Origin: Paenibacillus selenitireducens
GTDB lineage: Bacteria; Bacillota; Bacilli; Paenibacillales; Paenibacillaceae
Direction: 5' to 3'
DNA: 34,442 nt
Assembly (NCBI RefSeq): GCF_002021565.1
Contig: NZ_MSZX01000027.1
Coordinates: forward strand, 27 to 34,468
The translations under genes were made by a program, and so were the position numbers. A model generated the notes under the pieces. The model saw only the letters and a program-made list of their open reading frames with translations. It did no database searches and was not told where the DNA came from. This document shows, piece after piece, positions 16,751 through 24,662 of this stretch. Position 1 is the first letter of the stretch, and each line of letters begins with the position of its first letter.

Positions 16751-17548
16751 TTAATAATGTTCTGGTCTTCGATCTTCAAATACGGGAATTCGCCCTCTTA
16801 CTTCGCTCACCAAAGCGAGATCAATGCTCGCGGTAAGTATGGCCTCATCCTCTGCTCCCTCCGATACGATTTCCCCCCAAGGATCAATCACCATCGAGTG
16901 CCCGAAGAAAGCTGTTGTGCCACTCGTCCCCACCCGGTTACAAGCCACCACGTACATTTGGTTCTCAATGGCACGCGCTGTAAGCAATGTACGCCAGTGA
17001 TGCAATCTAGGATGCGGCCATTCCGCAGGTACGAACAAGATTTTCGCACCCGAAAGCGCTAATTTGCGGGCTAACTCTGGGAACCGGATATCATAACAAA
17101 TCATCATCCCTGCCTGTGTTCCGTCGATGTTCAACGATCCAATGCGATCTCCTTCTGTCAGATACTTTTCCTCATCCATAAGACGGAACAGGTGAATTTT
17201 GGAGTACTCCGCTACAACCGTTCCTGTACGATCAAATGCATACATGGTGTTATAGATTTGATCCCCTCTCCGTTCCGCAATGGAACCTCCAATGATGTTG
17301 ACTTGGTTCGTTTGACTAAAGGCGGAAAGAAGCGATTTCGTACGTTCACCCTGCTCATCTGCCAACGCATGGATTTGTTCCAATGCATATCCCGTATTCC
17401 ACATCTCCGGTAAAATAATCAAATCTGGCTTGGTCGCCGCTTGGATGGCTTCATGCAATAACTGTTCTACTCTGATATAGTTCTTCTCGGGTTGGCCTAT
17501 TGTCACATCCATCTGGATCAAGGATACATTCCACTTCTGTTCGCTCAT
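16751..17548 (-). CDS. mtnU: Nitrilase-superfamily omega-amidase of methionine salvage
   Basis: This 265-residue carbon-nitrogen hydrolase has the full catalytic triad: E48 (LPEMW), K117 (YSKIHLF) and C151 (MMICYDIRFPE). The protein resembles B. subtilis MtnU (YkrU). The family hydrolyses 2-oxoglutaramate (or 2-oxosuccinamate) to 2-oxoglutarate and ammonia. That is the by-product of glutamine transamination by MtnE, encoded 0.7 kb away on the other strand, so MtnU would pull the final methionine salvage step forward. It is transcribed away from mtnE, with its own promoter. The MtnU name rests on the triad plus neighbourhood; a generic amidase is the alternative. Confidence 0.88.
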   Translation of the reverse strand: MSEQKWNVSLIQMDVTIGQPEKNYIRVEQLLHEAIQAATKPDLIILPEMWNTGYALEQIHALADEQGERTKSLLSAFSQTNQVNIIGGSIAERRGDQIYNTMYAFDRTGTVVAEYSKIHLFRLMDEEKYLTEGDRIGSLNIDGTQAGMMICYDIRFPELARKLALSGAKILFVPAEWPHPRLHHWRTLLTARAIENQMYVVACNRVGTSGTTAFFGHSMVIDPWGEIVSEGAEDEAILTASIDLALVSEVRGRIPVFEDRRPEHY

Positions 17549-17609
17549 TTATCCAACTCTCCTATCCTTCTTGCCGTTGCTAATGGATACCAACGCATTC
17601 TTTTTTCTA

Positions 17610-17637
17610 ATGATATCGTGTCATGGTTCACTGTCAA
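17610..17637 (-). promoter_or_regulatory. mtnU: Sigma-A promoter of mtnU
   Basis: On the minus strand a consensus TTGACA (17637-17632) and TATCAT (17615-17610) are 16 bases apart, about 60 bases upstream of the mtnU ATG. No riboswitch-like structure fits in the short leader. Confidence 0.6.
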
Positions 17638-17690
17638 GATGGGTAATATAAAACCGCACGAAGAATTTACATTAAAGGAGACGCTCAACC

Positions 17691-18149
17691 ATGATTTTAA
17701 AACTGTCCAAATCACTCATCCTTATGATGTTGATGTTCGTTCTAACTTTAGGGACGTCCATGAACTTAGCAAGTGCCGCCACGACCCCTGATCCGAACAC
17801 GGAGTTAGCTCCGATTCAGCAATATGAATTGAAATCGGACAAAATCGTGAAAGTCGTTCCGAATAATGATGCCTTTCAGAAAGAAGCGTTATCCTGGCTG
17901 AATTCCGCTACTAATTTATCCACCCAATTAAGCCTAGATGATAAATGCGGCTCAATCTACAAAGTTCCATTGAAGAAGGAAGTCACCAAGGAATTTAAAG
18001 GTCTAACCTTTGTCGTAAGTGATATCTTCCTCATTTACTGCCCTGAAAAAGAACCTTTGCTTCTCGTGTTCAACAAAGAACGCAAGCCGTTCCTGCTATT
18101 GTTCAGCAGTGATGTGAAGCCATTCATTAAAATGATCGATAACGCGTAA
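17691..18149 (+). CDS. Small secreted protein of unknown function
   Basis: This 152-residue precursor has a clear signal peptide (about residues 1-29, ending NLASA) and AAAGGAG 10 bases before the ATG. The mature part (~120 residues) has two cysteines (in DDKCGS and IYCPEK) that could form a disulfide, and a strand-rich C-terminal half (PLLLVFNKERKPFLLLFSSDVKPFIK). I recognise no known domain. It sits between divergent mtnU and co-directional mtnE, 95 bases upstream of mtnE. Whether it belongs to the mtn unit is unclear. Confidence 0.75.
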   Translation: MILKLSKSLILMMLMFVLTLGTSMNLASAATTPDPNTELAPIQQYELKSDKIVKVVPNNDAFQKEALSWLNSATNLSTQLSLDDKCGSIYKVPLKKEVTKEFKGLTFVVSDIFLIYCPEKEPLLLVFNKERKPFLLLFSSDVKPFIKMIDNA

Positions 18150-18244
18150 CTCCCATTAAGCTGATGTACTTACTCTTCTTGACTCTATACACCTTCGAGA
18201 AATCATGCTAAATTAGGTGTATTGTACATCCCGAAGGATATGGA

Positions 18245-19492
18245 GTGAAGAAAGACATGAAGACAACGGAAGTCGGCGACATCCCATCAACCGATCAGGC
18301 ATCTGTATCGGATACAATACGAATCGAAGCAGCACAACGAATGCAAGGGTTACCAACGCAATTTTTCGCATCTTTGGTCAAACGTGCCAACGCGAAGGCA
18401 GCGGAAGGTCATGATGTGATCAATTTAGGTCAAGGAAATCCTGACCAGCCCACACCGCCGCATATCGTGGCATCCTTGCAGGAATCCGCAGCCAATCCCA
18501 TGTACCATAAGTACCCGCCTTTTAGCGGATATGGGTTCCTAAAAGAAGCTATCGCAACGCGTTATAAGGAAGACTATGGCGTCTACCTAGATCCAGAGAC
18601 CGAGGTAGCGATCTTGTTCGGCGGAAAAACCGGACTTGTGGAAATTAGCCAAATCCTGCTCAATCCCGGTGATACATGTCTTGTTCCTGATCCGGGATAT
18701 CCAGATTACTGGTCTGGCGTTCATCTAGCCGGCGCTGAAATGACATTTATGCCGTTGCTTGAGAAAAACAATTATTTGCCCGATTATGAAGCGATTCCAA
18801 CATCTACTTTAGATCGAGCAAAACTCATGTTCTTGAACTATCCGAACAACCCTACAGGGGCTATTGCGGATGAAGATTTCTATGCGAAGACCATCGAATT
18901 CGCCCGTAAGCACAATATCGTGGTAGCCAGTGATTTTGCTTACGGCGCTATAGGGTTTGATGGCATACGACCTAAGAGCTTCTTGGAACTACCCGGCGCA
19001 AAGGATGTAGGTGTCGAATTCTATACCCTCTCCAAAACGTATAATATGGCAGGTTGGCGCGTAGGCTTTGCATTAGGAAATGCCGAAGTCATTCGATTGA
19101 TTAATTTAATGCAAGACCATTATTATGTGAGTCTATTTGGCGGGATCCAGGCAGCGGCAGCGACAGCTTTAACGGCTCCACAGACGTGTGTGGATGAGTT
19201 GGTAGCGATGTACGAAAGCCGTCGCAACGCCCTTTACGGCGCCTTAGCACGTATTGGATGGCACGCTTCCCCATCACCAGGGTCATTCTTCTGTTGGCTG
19301 CCTGTTCCTAAAGGCTACACCTCAACAACATTTGCTGATTTACTATTGGAAAAAGCTCATGTTGTTGTCGCTCCCGGGATTGGGTTTGGAACCCATGGTG
19401 AAGGGTATGTTCGTGTAGGTCTGTTATCCTCTGAAGCGAGACTCGAAGAAGCTGTTGAACGTGTTGGACGACTCGGATTGTTTAAGGGTTAA
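18245..19492 (+). CDS. mtnE: Glutamine-dependent ketomethylthiobutyrate aminotransferase
   Basis: This 415-residue class I/II PLP aminotransferase closely resembles B. subtilis MtnE (YkrV/MtnV): FFASLVKRANAKAAEGHDVINLGQGNPDQPTP-type start, PNNPTG, and the PLP-lysine motif SKTYNMAGWR. It converts 4-methylthio-2-oxobutyrate to methionine, preferably with glutamine. I use the GTG at 18245 with GAAGGA 6 bases upstream; an ATG at 18257 is also possible. Either start leaves an N-terminal extension of about 20-30 residues relative to the Bacillus enzyme. It precedes the proline T-box and the pro/mtn genes. No SAM (S-box) riboswitch is present before it, unlike mtn genes of Bacillus. Confidence 0.92.
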   Translation: MKKDMKTTEVGDIPSTDQASVSDTIRIEAAQRMQGLPTQFFASLVKRANAKAAEGHDVINLGQGNPDQPTPPHIVASLQESAANPMYHKYPPFSGYGFLKEAIATRYKEDYGVYLDPETEVAILFGGKTGLVEISQILLNPGDTCLVPDPGYPDYWSGVHLAGAEMTFMPLLEKNNYLPDYEAIPTSTLDRAKLMFLNYPNNPTGAIADEDFYAKTIEFARKHNIVVASDFAYGAIGFDGIRPKSFLELPGAKDVGVEFYTLSKTYNMAGWRVGFALGNAEVIRLINLMQDHYYVSLFGGIQAAAATALTAPQTCVDELVAMYESRRNALYGALARIGWHASPSPGSFFCWLPVPKGYTSTTFADLLLEKAHVVVAPGIGFGTHGEGYVRVGLLSSEARLEEAVERVGRLGLFKG

Positions 19493-19500
19493 TTCATCCC

Positions 19501-19530
19501 TTTACAAAGAGTAATTTCCCATGTTATTCT
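19501..19530 (+). promoter_or_regulatory. proB: Candidate promoter of the T-box/pro operon
   Basis: TTTACA (19501-19506) and TATTCT (19525-19530) are 18 bases apart, with a TG two bases before the -10. Transcription would start near 19537, just before the T-box stem I. Confidence 0.45.
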
Positions 19531-19537
19531 AAAAAGA

Positions 19538-19790
19538 AATCATATTTTAAACGTATAGACAGGACCAGTATGAAAGCGACGTGACGATTAGAGAGCAAGC
19601 TTCACAGGCTGCAAGAGCTTGCCGCCCACCCTTTCAGAACCTACCCTCGAACGGCCGGCCGACAAAGCCGAACAGCGCCTTCTGTTACAAGGCATAGAAG
19701 TTGGATGAGTTATTCATTTATTCATCAATGAAGGTGGTACCGCGGAAGCACAGGCTTTCGTCCTTTTCGGAGGACGAAGGCCTTTTTGTT
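19538..19790 (+). ncRNA. T-box riboswitch, specifier CCU (proline)
   Basis: This gene-free interval between mtnE and proB (360 bases in all) holds a complete T-box leader. Stem I has an AGTA motif (about 19566-19570) next to a helix TGAAAG/CTTTCA. The second arm (19631-19636) is followed by GAA and then the specifier CCU at 19640-19642, with a purine after it. Further on are the T-box sequence AAGGTGGTACCGCGG (19731-19745), whose TGGT pairs with the tRNA acceptor end, and the terminator (19752-19790). A proline codon fits the downstream proB-proA-proC. When tRNA-Pro is uncharged the antiterminator should form and the operon be expressed. The nearby AAC or ACC triplets are alternatives, but the loop register favours CCU. 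Confidence 0.93.
19752..19790 (+). terminator. T-box intrinsic terminator
   Basis: A 12-bp stem (19752-19763 with 19772-19783, one G-U pair) is followed by TTTTTGTT. Its 5' arm lies directly after the T-box sequence, so it is mutually exclusive with the antiterminator. Confidence 0.9.
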
Positions 19791-19852
19791 ATACCATTTT
19801 ATAAATTCCAGTACAGATTACATAAATAGCCAAAATCAAAGGATGTGAAGAA

Positions 19853-20950
19853 ATGCAGCGTATCGTTATCAAAATCGGAAGCAGCTCCCTGACCTCGGAC
19901 GAGGGTGGATTAAATCGAAATAAGGTCCATTTTTTCGCGAATGAAATCGCATCATTGGCGGCAACAGGCTCACAAGTCCTTCTCGTGACCTCCGGTGCCG
20001 TTGCAGCGGGCTTTCGTGAAATCGGTTATACCACAAGACCCAAATTATTGCATGAAAAACAAGCAGCAGCCGCGGTCGGGCAGGCCTTACTTATGCGCTC
20101 GTATCAAGAGGCATTTGGTTCTCATGGTCTAGGCGCCGCTCAGATCCTCTTAACCCGTGCAGATTTCAGTCAACGACAACGTATTCAAAATGCCCAGATG
20201 ACGATCGAAGAACTATTAAAGCAACAGATCATTCCCATCATCAATGAAAATGATACCGTATCTGTCGATGAACTGAAATTCGGCGATAATGATACCCTAT
20301 CTGCGCTCGTGGCCAATCTGGTGAAAGCCAGCGGATTGATCATTATTACCGATACAGATGGGTTGTACACGGCAGATCCACGCTCCAACCCCGAAGCCAA
20401 GCGCATTGAGCGTGTGACGCAGATCGATGATGAAATTCTTGCTGGAGCCGGCGGCTCAGGCTCCTCGGTTGGCACTGGCGGTATGCGGTCCAAAGTGGAA
20501 GCTGCACGCATTGCGATGCGCGGCGGTGTCCCCGCTTTTGTCGGCCGCGTTCTTGAACCCGATGATTTACTGCACGCAGCCCAAGGTCATGGACGAGGAA
20601 CTTACTTCGACACCCAATTGCATTCGTTATCCACGAAAAAGCAATGGCTAGGGTTCCACTCCACGCCACGTGGAAAAGTAGTCGTGGACGATGGCGCAGA
20701 ACATGCGCTGCTAAGTGGCGGCAAAAGTCTGCTCCCGGTTGGAGTAAAGGATGTGGAAGGCGATTTCCATGCTGGAGATGTCATCGAAGTCCATAATCTT
20801 AGCGGACAATTGGTTGGTCGCGGGGTCGTGAACTACTCTGCCTCCCAAATTCGCGATGTAGCAGGTTTAAATACAGATGAAGTGCAGAAACAAATCGAGG
20901 TTCCTCGGATTGAGGTCATCCATCGGGATGAATGGATTTCACTGAAGTAA
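19853..20950 (+). CDS. proB: Glutamate 5-kinase
   Basis: This 365-residue protein has the amino-acid kinase fold (about 1-255; IKIGSSSLTSDEGG, VTSGAVAAGFREIG, INENDTVSVDELKFGDND) and a C-terminal PUA domain (about 270-350). It phosphorylates glutamate to start proline synthesis. The ATG has GGATGTGAAG upstream and is 63 bases past the T-box terminator. It is the first gene of the pro/mtn operon. Feedback inhibition by proline is a family property, not visible here. Confidence 0.97.
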   Translation: MQRIVIKIGSSSLTSDEGGLNRNKVHFFANEIASLAATGSQVLLVTSGAVAAGFREIGYTTRPKLLHEKQAAAAVGQALLMRSYQEAFGSHGLGAAQILLTRADFSQRQRIQNAQMTIEELLKQQIIPIINENDTVSVDELKFGDNDTLSALVANLVKASGLIIITDTDGLYTADPRSNPEAKRIERVTQIDDEILAGAGGSGSSVGTGGMRSKVEAARIAMRGGVPAFVGRVLEPDDLLHAAQGHGRGTYFDTQLHSLSTKKQWLGFHSTPRGKVVVDDGAEHALLSGGKSLLPVGVKDVEGDFHAGDVIEVHNLSGQLVGRGVVNYSASQIRDVAGLNTDEVQKQIEVPRIEVIHRDEWISLK

Positions 20951-20999
20951 TTCGCTTTTCACATAGATCTAGGTTGTTATTATAAGGAGGATGGATGAA

Positions 21000-22247
21000 A
21001 TGAGTGAAGTACGGAGCAAAGCCGGTTTGGCAAAAGAAACGTTAGTGAAATTAAACGGATTATCCACCGCAGCAAAAAATGATGCATTGCTAAAAATGGC
21101 AGATGCACTGGTAGCGAATCAACATTCTATTATCGAAGCCAATGCTAAAGATTTAGAACGCGGCCGCGCGAACGGCACGAGTCCCTCGCTTCTAGATCGG
21201 CTCGCACTGAATGAAGCCCGCATTGCTGCCATGGCTGATGGCTTGCGCCAGATTGTAGAGCTTCCGGATCCGATCGGGGATCAGCTGGATCATATCGAAC
21301 GCCCGAATGGACTTCGGATCGAGAAGATCCGCGTGCCGCTCGGTGTTATCGGCATCATTTATGAAGCCCGTCCGAACGTGACCGTAGATGCTGCAGGATT
21401 ATGTTTGAAGACAGGGAACGCGGTGGTTCTACGCGGAGGCTCTTCCGCCATCATCTCCAATACGCGAATCGTCGAAGTATTGCAAGAAGCGTTAGCAGCA
21501 TCCGAAATCCCTGTTCATTCGTTGCAACTGATCCAAGATACGAATCGGGCATCGGTGGATGAAATGCTGAAATTGAACGGCTTACTTGACGTGGTCATTC
21601 CACGCGGCGGAAGCTCGTTAATCCAAAATGTTGTCCAGAACGCAACCGTACCTGTCATTGAGACGGGTGCCGGCATTTGTCACACCTACCTCGATGCGAC
21701 AGCAAAACCCGATATGGCAGAAGCGATTGTACTGAACGCGAAAGTTCAACGACCATCGGTCTGCAATTCCATGGAGACGCTGCTCGTTCATGCGGATTTT
21801 GCCGCAGCTTATTTACAGTCTATCGCAACAAGCTTGAAAGCGAAGAACGTTGAGCTGCGCGGCTGTGAACGGACAGCTCAATATATTCAGATCGATCAAA
21901 CAGCCTCCGAACAAGATTATGCGACAGAGTATAATGACTATATTCTCAATGTAAAAATCGTCAATGATATCAACGAAGCATTAACCCATATTCGTACATA
22001 TGGTACCATGCATTCGGAATGTATCGTGACAGAGGATGCGTCTCATGCCGCTCAATTCCTGCAAGAAGTAGATGCTGCGGCCGTATATCATAATGCTTCA
22101 ACCCGCTTCACGGACGGTTTTGAATTCGGGTTTGGCGCGGAGATCGGGATTAGTACCCAGAAGCTGCATGCACGCGGACCTATGGGTCTTCCCGCCCTTA
22201 CATCAACGAAATATCGTGTCTATGGAACGGGTCAAATTCGCTCGTAA
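21000..22247 (+). CDS. proA: Glutamate-5-semialdehyde dehydrogenase (gamma-glutamyl phosphate reductase)
   Basis: I take the ATG at 21000 (MSEVRSKAGL), which has AGGAGG 9 bases upstream; an in-frame ATG at 20991 touches that site and is unlikely. The 415-residue protein has the ALDH-like fold with the catalytic cysteine in QRPSVCNSMETLL, plus RGGSSAIISNT and a C-terminal GFGAEIGISTQKLHARGPMGL. It reduces gamma-glutamyl phosphate to the semialdehyde. It is 49 bases downstream of proB. Confidence 0.97.
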   Translation: MSEVRSKAGLAKETLVKLNGLSTAAKNDALLKMADALVANQHSIIEANAKDLERGRANGTSPSLLDRLALNEARIAAMADGLRQIVELPDPIGDQLDHIERPNGLRIEKIRVPLGVIGIIYEARPNVTVDAAGLCLKTGNAVVLRGGSSAIISNTRIVEVLQEALAASEIPVHSLQLIQDTNRASVDEMLKLNGLLDVVIPRGGSSLIQNVVQNATVPVIETGAGICHTYLDATAKPDMAEAIVLNAKVQRPSVCNSMETLLVHADFAAAYLQSIATSLKAKNVELRGCERTAQYIQIDQTASEQDYATEYNDYILNVKIVNDINEALTHIRTYGTMHSECIVTEDASHAAQFLQEVDAAAVYHNASTRFTDGFEFGFGAEIGISTQKLHARGPMGLPALTSTKYRVYGTGQIRS

Positions 22248-22260
22248 AGGATGAACGGAC

Positions 22261-22959
22261 ATGAACGAACGCAGCGCATCACTCTACGATGCGATTTATA
22301 GCTTTAAGAATTATGAACAAGAGGCTGCCACTATAGATCATCTAATTCAGACTTATCATCCGCACGCGACGTCCATCCTCGATGTGGCGTGCGGTACGGG
22401 AGCTCACGCTCAATATTTCGCTCCCCGTTATGCCGTGGACGGCATCGATCTAAATCCTCAATTTATTGAGGTTGCATCACAACGGAATCCGAAGGCTCGA
22501 TTTTGGGTCGAGGACATGACAGACTTCCAGCTGCCGTCCCGATATGATGTCATTACTTGCCTATTTAGCGCAATCGGCTATGTGAAGACCCTTGAACAGC
22601 TAGAACGCACGGTTCAATGTTTTCAACAACATTTACAGCCTGGCGGATTAATCTTGATCGAACCTTGGTTTTCTCCTTCGCAGTGGATATCAGGTCGCGT
22701 GGATGTTCGCAACTATGAGACTCCCGATTCTAAAATCTGCCGAATGTATCACGGGGAACAAGAAGGTCAACTATCGATTTTGAATTTTGAATACCTAATC
22801 GGCAGTTCCCAAGGTATACAGCATATTAAAGAACGTCATGAATTAGGTCTGTTCCAACCGGAGGATTTGTTATCCATTCTGCAATCGACGGGAATGCATG
22901 TGAAATTTGACGAGCAAGGGATCAGTGGGCGCGGACTTTATATAGTCTATGAAAAGTGA
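22261..22959 (+). CDS. Class I SAM-dependent methyltransferase A
   Basis: This 232-residue protein has the Rossmann-like methyltransferase core: motif I ILDVACGTGAHAQYF (about residues 39-53), the acidic motif II VDGIDLNP, and motif IV region YDVITCLFSAIGYV. It resembles sugar N,N-dimethyltransferases (DesVI/TylM1 type) in its overall pattern, but the substrate is not deducible. It starts 13 bases after proA, with GGATG 6-10 bases upstream, and is followed after 21 bases by a second methyltransferase. Being inside the proline operon suggests a linked or simply hitch-hiking function. Confidence 0.85.
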   Translation: MNERSASLYDAIYSFKNYEQEAATIDHLIQTYHPHATSILDVACGTGAHAQYFAPRYAVDGIDLNPQFIEVASQRNPKARFWVEDMTDFQLPSRYDVITCLFSAIGYVKTLEQLERTVQCFQQHLQPGGLILIEPWFSPSQWISGRVDVRNYETPDSKICRMYHGEQEGQLSILNFEYLIGSSQGIQHIKERHELGLFQPEDLLSILQSTGMHVKFDEQGISGRGLYIVYEK

Positions 22960-22980
22960 ATTCTTGAAGGAGGATGTACG

Positions 22981-23778
22981 ATGAGCAAAGTCATTCAATA
23001 TTACGAAGCGTATACCGAAGAAATTCGTTTTACTCGGAATTCATCGAAAATTGAGTTTTTAACGAGTGTGAAAGCCCTCTCCCCTCAAATTTCTGATGCA
23101 TCGTGCATTCTAGACGTGGGGGCAGGAACGGGAGCTTATTCCTTTTATTTCGCAGAAAGAGGCCACCAGGTAACGGCTATTGATATTACGCCGCGTCATA
23201 TCGATGCCATCCGTCAACAGCTAGCCTCAAGCCCTCACGAGCTCGAATTAGAAGCTCGACTGGGAGATGCAACGAATTTATGTGATATCGCCGCGGAATC
23301 TTACGATGTTGTGTTATGTATGGGACCGATGTATCATCTTGTCGAAGAATCTCAACAACGTAAGTGTATTGAAGAGTGCCTTCGAGTACTCAAGCCTGGA
23401 GGAATCCTGGCTGTGGCTTATATTAATAAGTTGTCCATCCTCCCAATGCTCGTGAATAAGGAACCTGATTTCGTTCGTGAAAGTGTCGTTCAAAAAATAC
23501 TACAAGAGGGAACCATCCAATCGGGTGAAGCGGATTGCTTCTGGACGGATGCACATTTTGCTACCCCTTCCTCCATCACATCCCTGCTAACCTCTTACGC
23601 CGTCAAAGAAGTCGATCATTTGGGAACCGATGGCGTCAGTCATACGATAAGCAGATCGGTTGATGTTTTATCCGAGGAACAATTTCAAGCCTGGCTTCTC
23701 TACCACGAAGCTACGTGTCGCGAACCAAGTATCCTCGGTCTTAGCACACATGGATTATTTATTGGAGAAAAAATATAG
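22981..23778 (+). CDS. Class I SAM-dependent methyltransferase B
   Basis: This 265-residue methyltransferase has motif I ILDVGAGTGAYSFYF (about residues 42-56), motif II VTAIDITPRH, and motif IV YDVVLCMGPMYHL, and a C-terminal substrate-domain segment with no familiar motif. It has limited similarity to the upstream methyltransferase (only the shared core), so they are not a recent duplication. AAGGAGG lies 8 bases before the ATG. It is directly followed by proC with a 20-base gap. Its substrate is unknown. Confidence 0.85.
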   Translation: MSKVIQYYEAYTEEIRFTRNSSKIEFLTSVKALSPQISDASCILDVGAGTGAYSFYFAERGHQVTAIDITPRHIDAIRQQLASSPHELELEARLGDATNLCDIAAESYDVVLCMGPMYHLVEESQQRKCIEECLRVLKPGGILAVAYINKLSILPMLVNKEPDFVRESVVQKILQEGTIQSGEADCFWTDAHFATPSSITSLLTSYAVKEVDHLGTDGVSHTISRSVDVLSEEQFQAWLLYHEATCREPSILGLSTHGLFIGEKI

Positions 23779-23798
23779 ATATAAAGGAGTCGGAGCCC

Positions 23799-24662
23799 GT
23801 GGATATGAAATCTACTTTAGCAGGACAGCAAATTTGCTTCTATGGGGCCGGTTCCATTGCGGAAGCCATCGTTCGAGGCATACTCGATAAGCATATCGCT
23901 GATCCTGAACAAATCACCATGATGAATCGCAACAATCAAGAACGTCTATCGCTATTAGAACAGAAGTATCACGTGCATACCACAAATGATGTTCTGACCA
24001 AAGAACGTGTATTGCGAGAAGCTTCCATTATTGTGCTAGCCATGAAGCCTAAAGACGCTGCCGAAGCACTAGAAGGGTTAAGGTCCCTCCTTCATCCTCA
24101 GCAGCTTATCATTTCTGTAATTGCCGGTCTCTCCGTTGGAACAATGCAGGAGCTGCTTGCAGCCACAAATCCCATCGTTCGCACGATGCCCAATACATCG
24201 AGTACCATTGGACTTGGCGCAACAGGGATGTGTTTCTCCACGAATGTCAATGCCATCCAACAACAAATCGCCCTTGCGATGTTCGAAGCCATCGGTGTTG
24301 TCAGCGTTGTTGAAGAAGCACAAATGGATATGGTTACAGGGGTATCTGGGAGCGGACCCGCTTATGTCTATCTCATGATGGAGTCCATGATCGAAGCAGG
24401 GATTAAGGGCGGATTGTCTGAAGAGCAGGCCAAAAACCTAACCGTACAGACCATACTAGGAGCAGCTTCTATGGTACAATTAACCGGTGAGAATCCTGCC
24501 GAGTTACGTCGCAAAGTTACGTCCCCAGGAGGAACAACACAAGCCGCAATTGAGACATTACAAGCGAACCAATTCACCGAGGTCATGATCCAAGCGGTGC
24601 ATCGTGCTGCAGCGCGTGCAGGTGAAATGGGCGCCCTGATTGGGAGGGAAACACATCATTGA
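23799..24662 (+). CDS. proC: Pyrroline-5-carboxylate reductase
   Basis: This 287-residue enzyme has the N-terminal NAD(P)-binding motif ICFYGAGSIAEAIVRGIL and the C-terminal dimerisation stretch SGSGPAYVYLMMESMIEAG with KVTSPGGTTQAAIETL, typical of ProC. It makes proline from pyrroline-5-carboxylate, completing the ProBAC route encoded here. The GTG start at 23799 has AAGGAG 9 bases upstream. Its stop overlaps the mtnW start. Confidence 0.96.
   Translation: MDMKSTLAGQQICFYGAGSIAEAIVRGILDKHIADPEQITMMNRNNQERLSLLEQKYHVHTTNDVLTKERVLREASIIVLAMKPKDAAEALEGLRSLLHPQQLIISVIAGLSVGTMQELLAATNPIVRTMPNTSSTIGLGATGMCFSTNVNAIQQQIALAMFEAIGVVSVVEEAQMDMVTGVSGSGPAYVYLMMESMIEAGIKGGLSEEQAKNLTVQTILGAASMVQLTGENPAELRRKVTSPGGTTQAAIETLQANQFTEVMIQAVHRAAARAGEMGALIGRETHH

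Noticed and set aside
18150-18244. Possible SAM (S-box) riboswitch before mtnE
   Set aside because: The interval is only 95 bases, with no S-box consensus elements and no terminator hairpin.
20951-20999. Possible promoter between proB and proA (TTTTCA / TATTAT)
   Set aside because: Transcription would start at or inside the proA ribosome binding site, so it would not give a usable leader.
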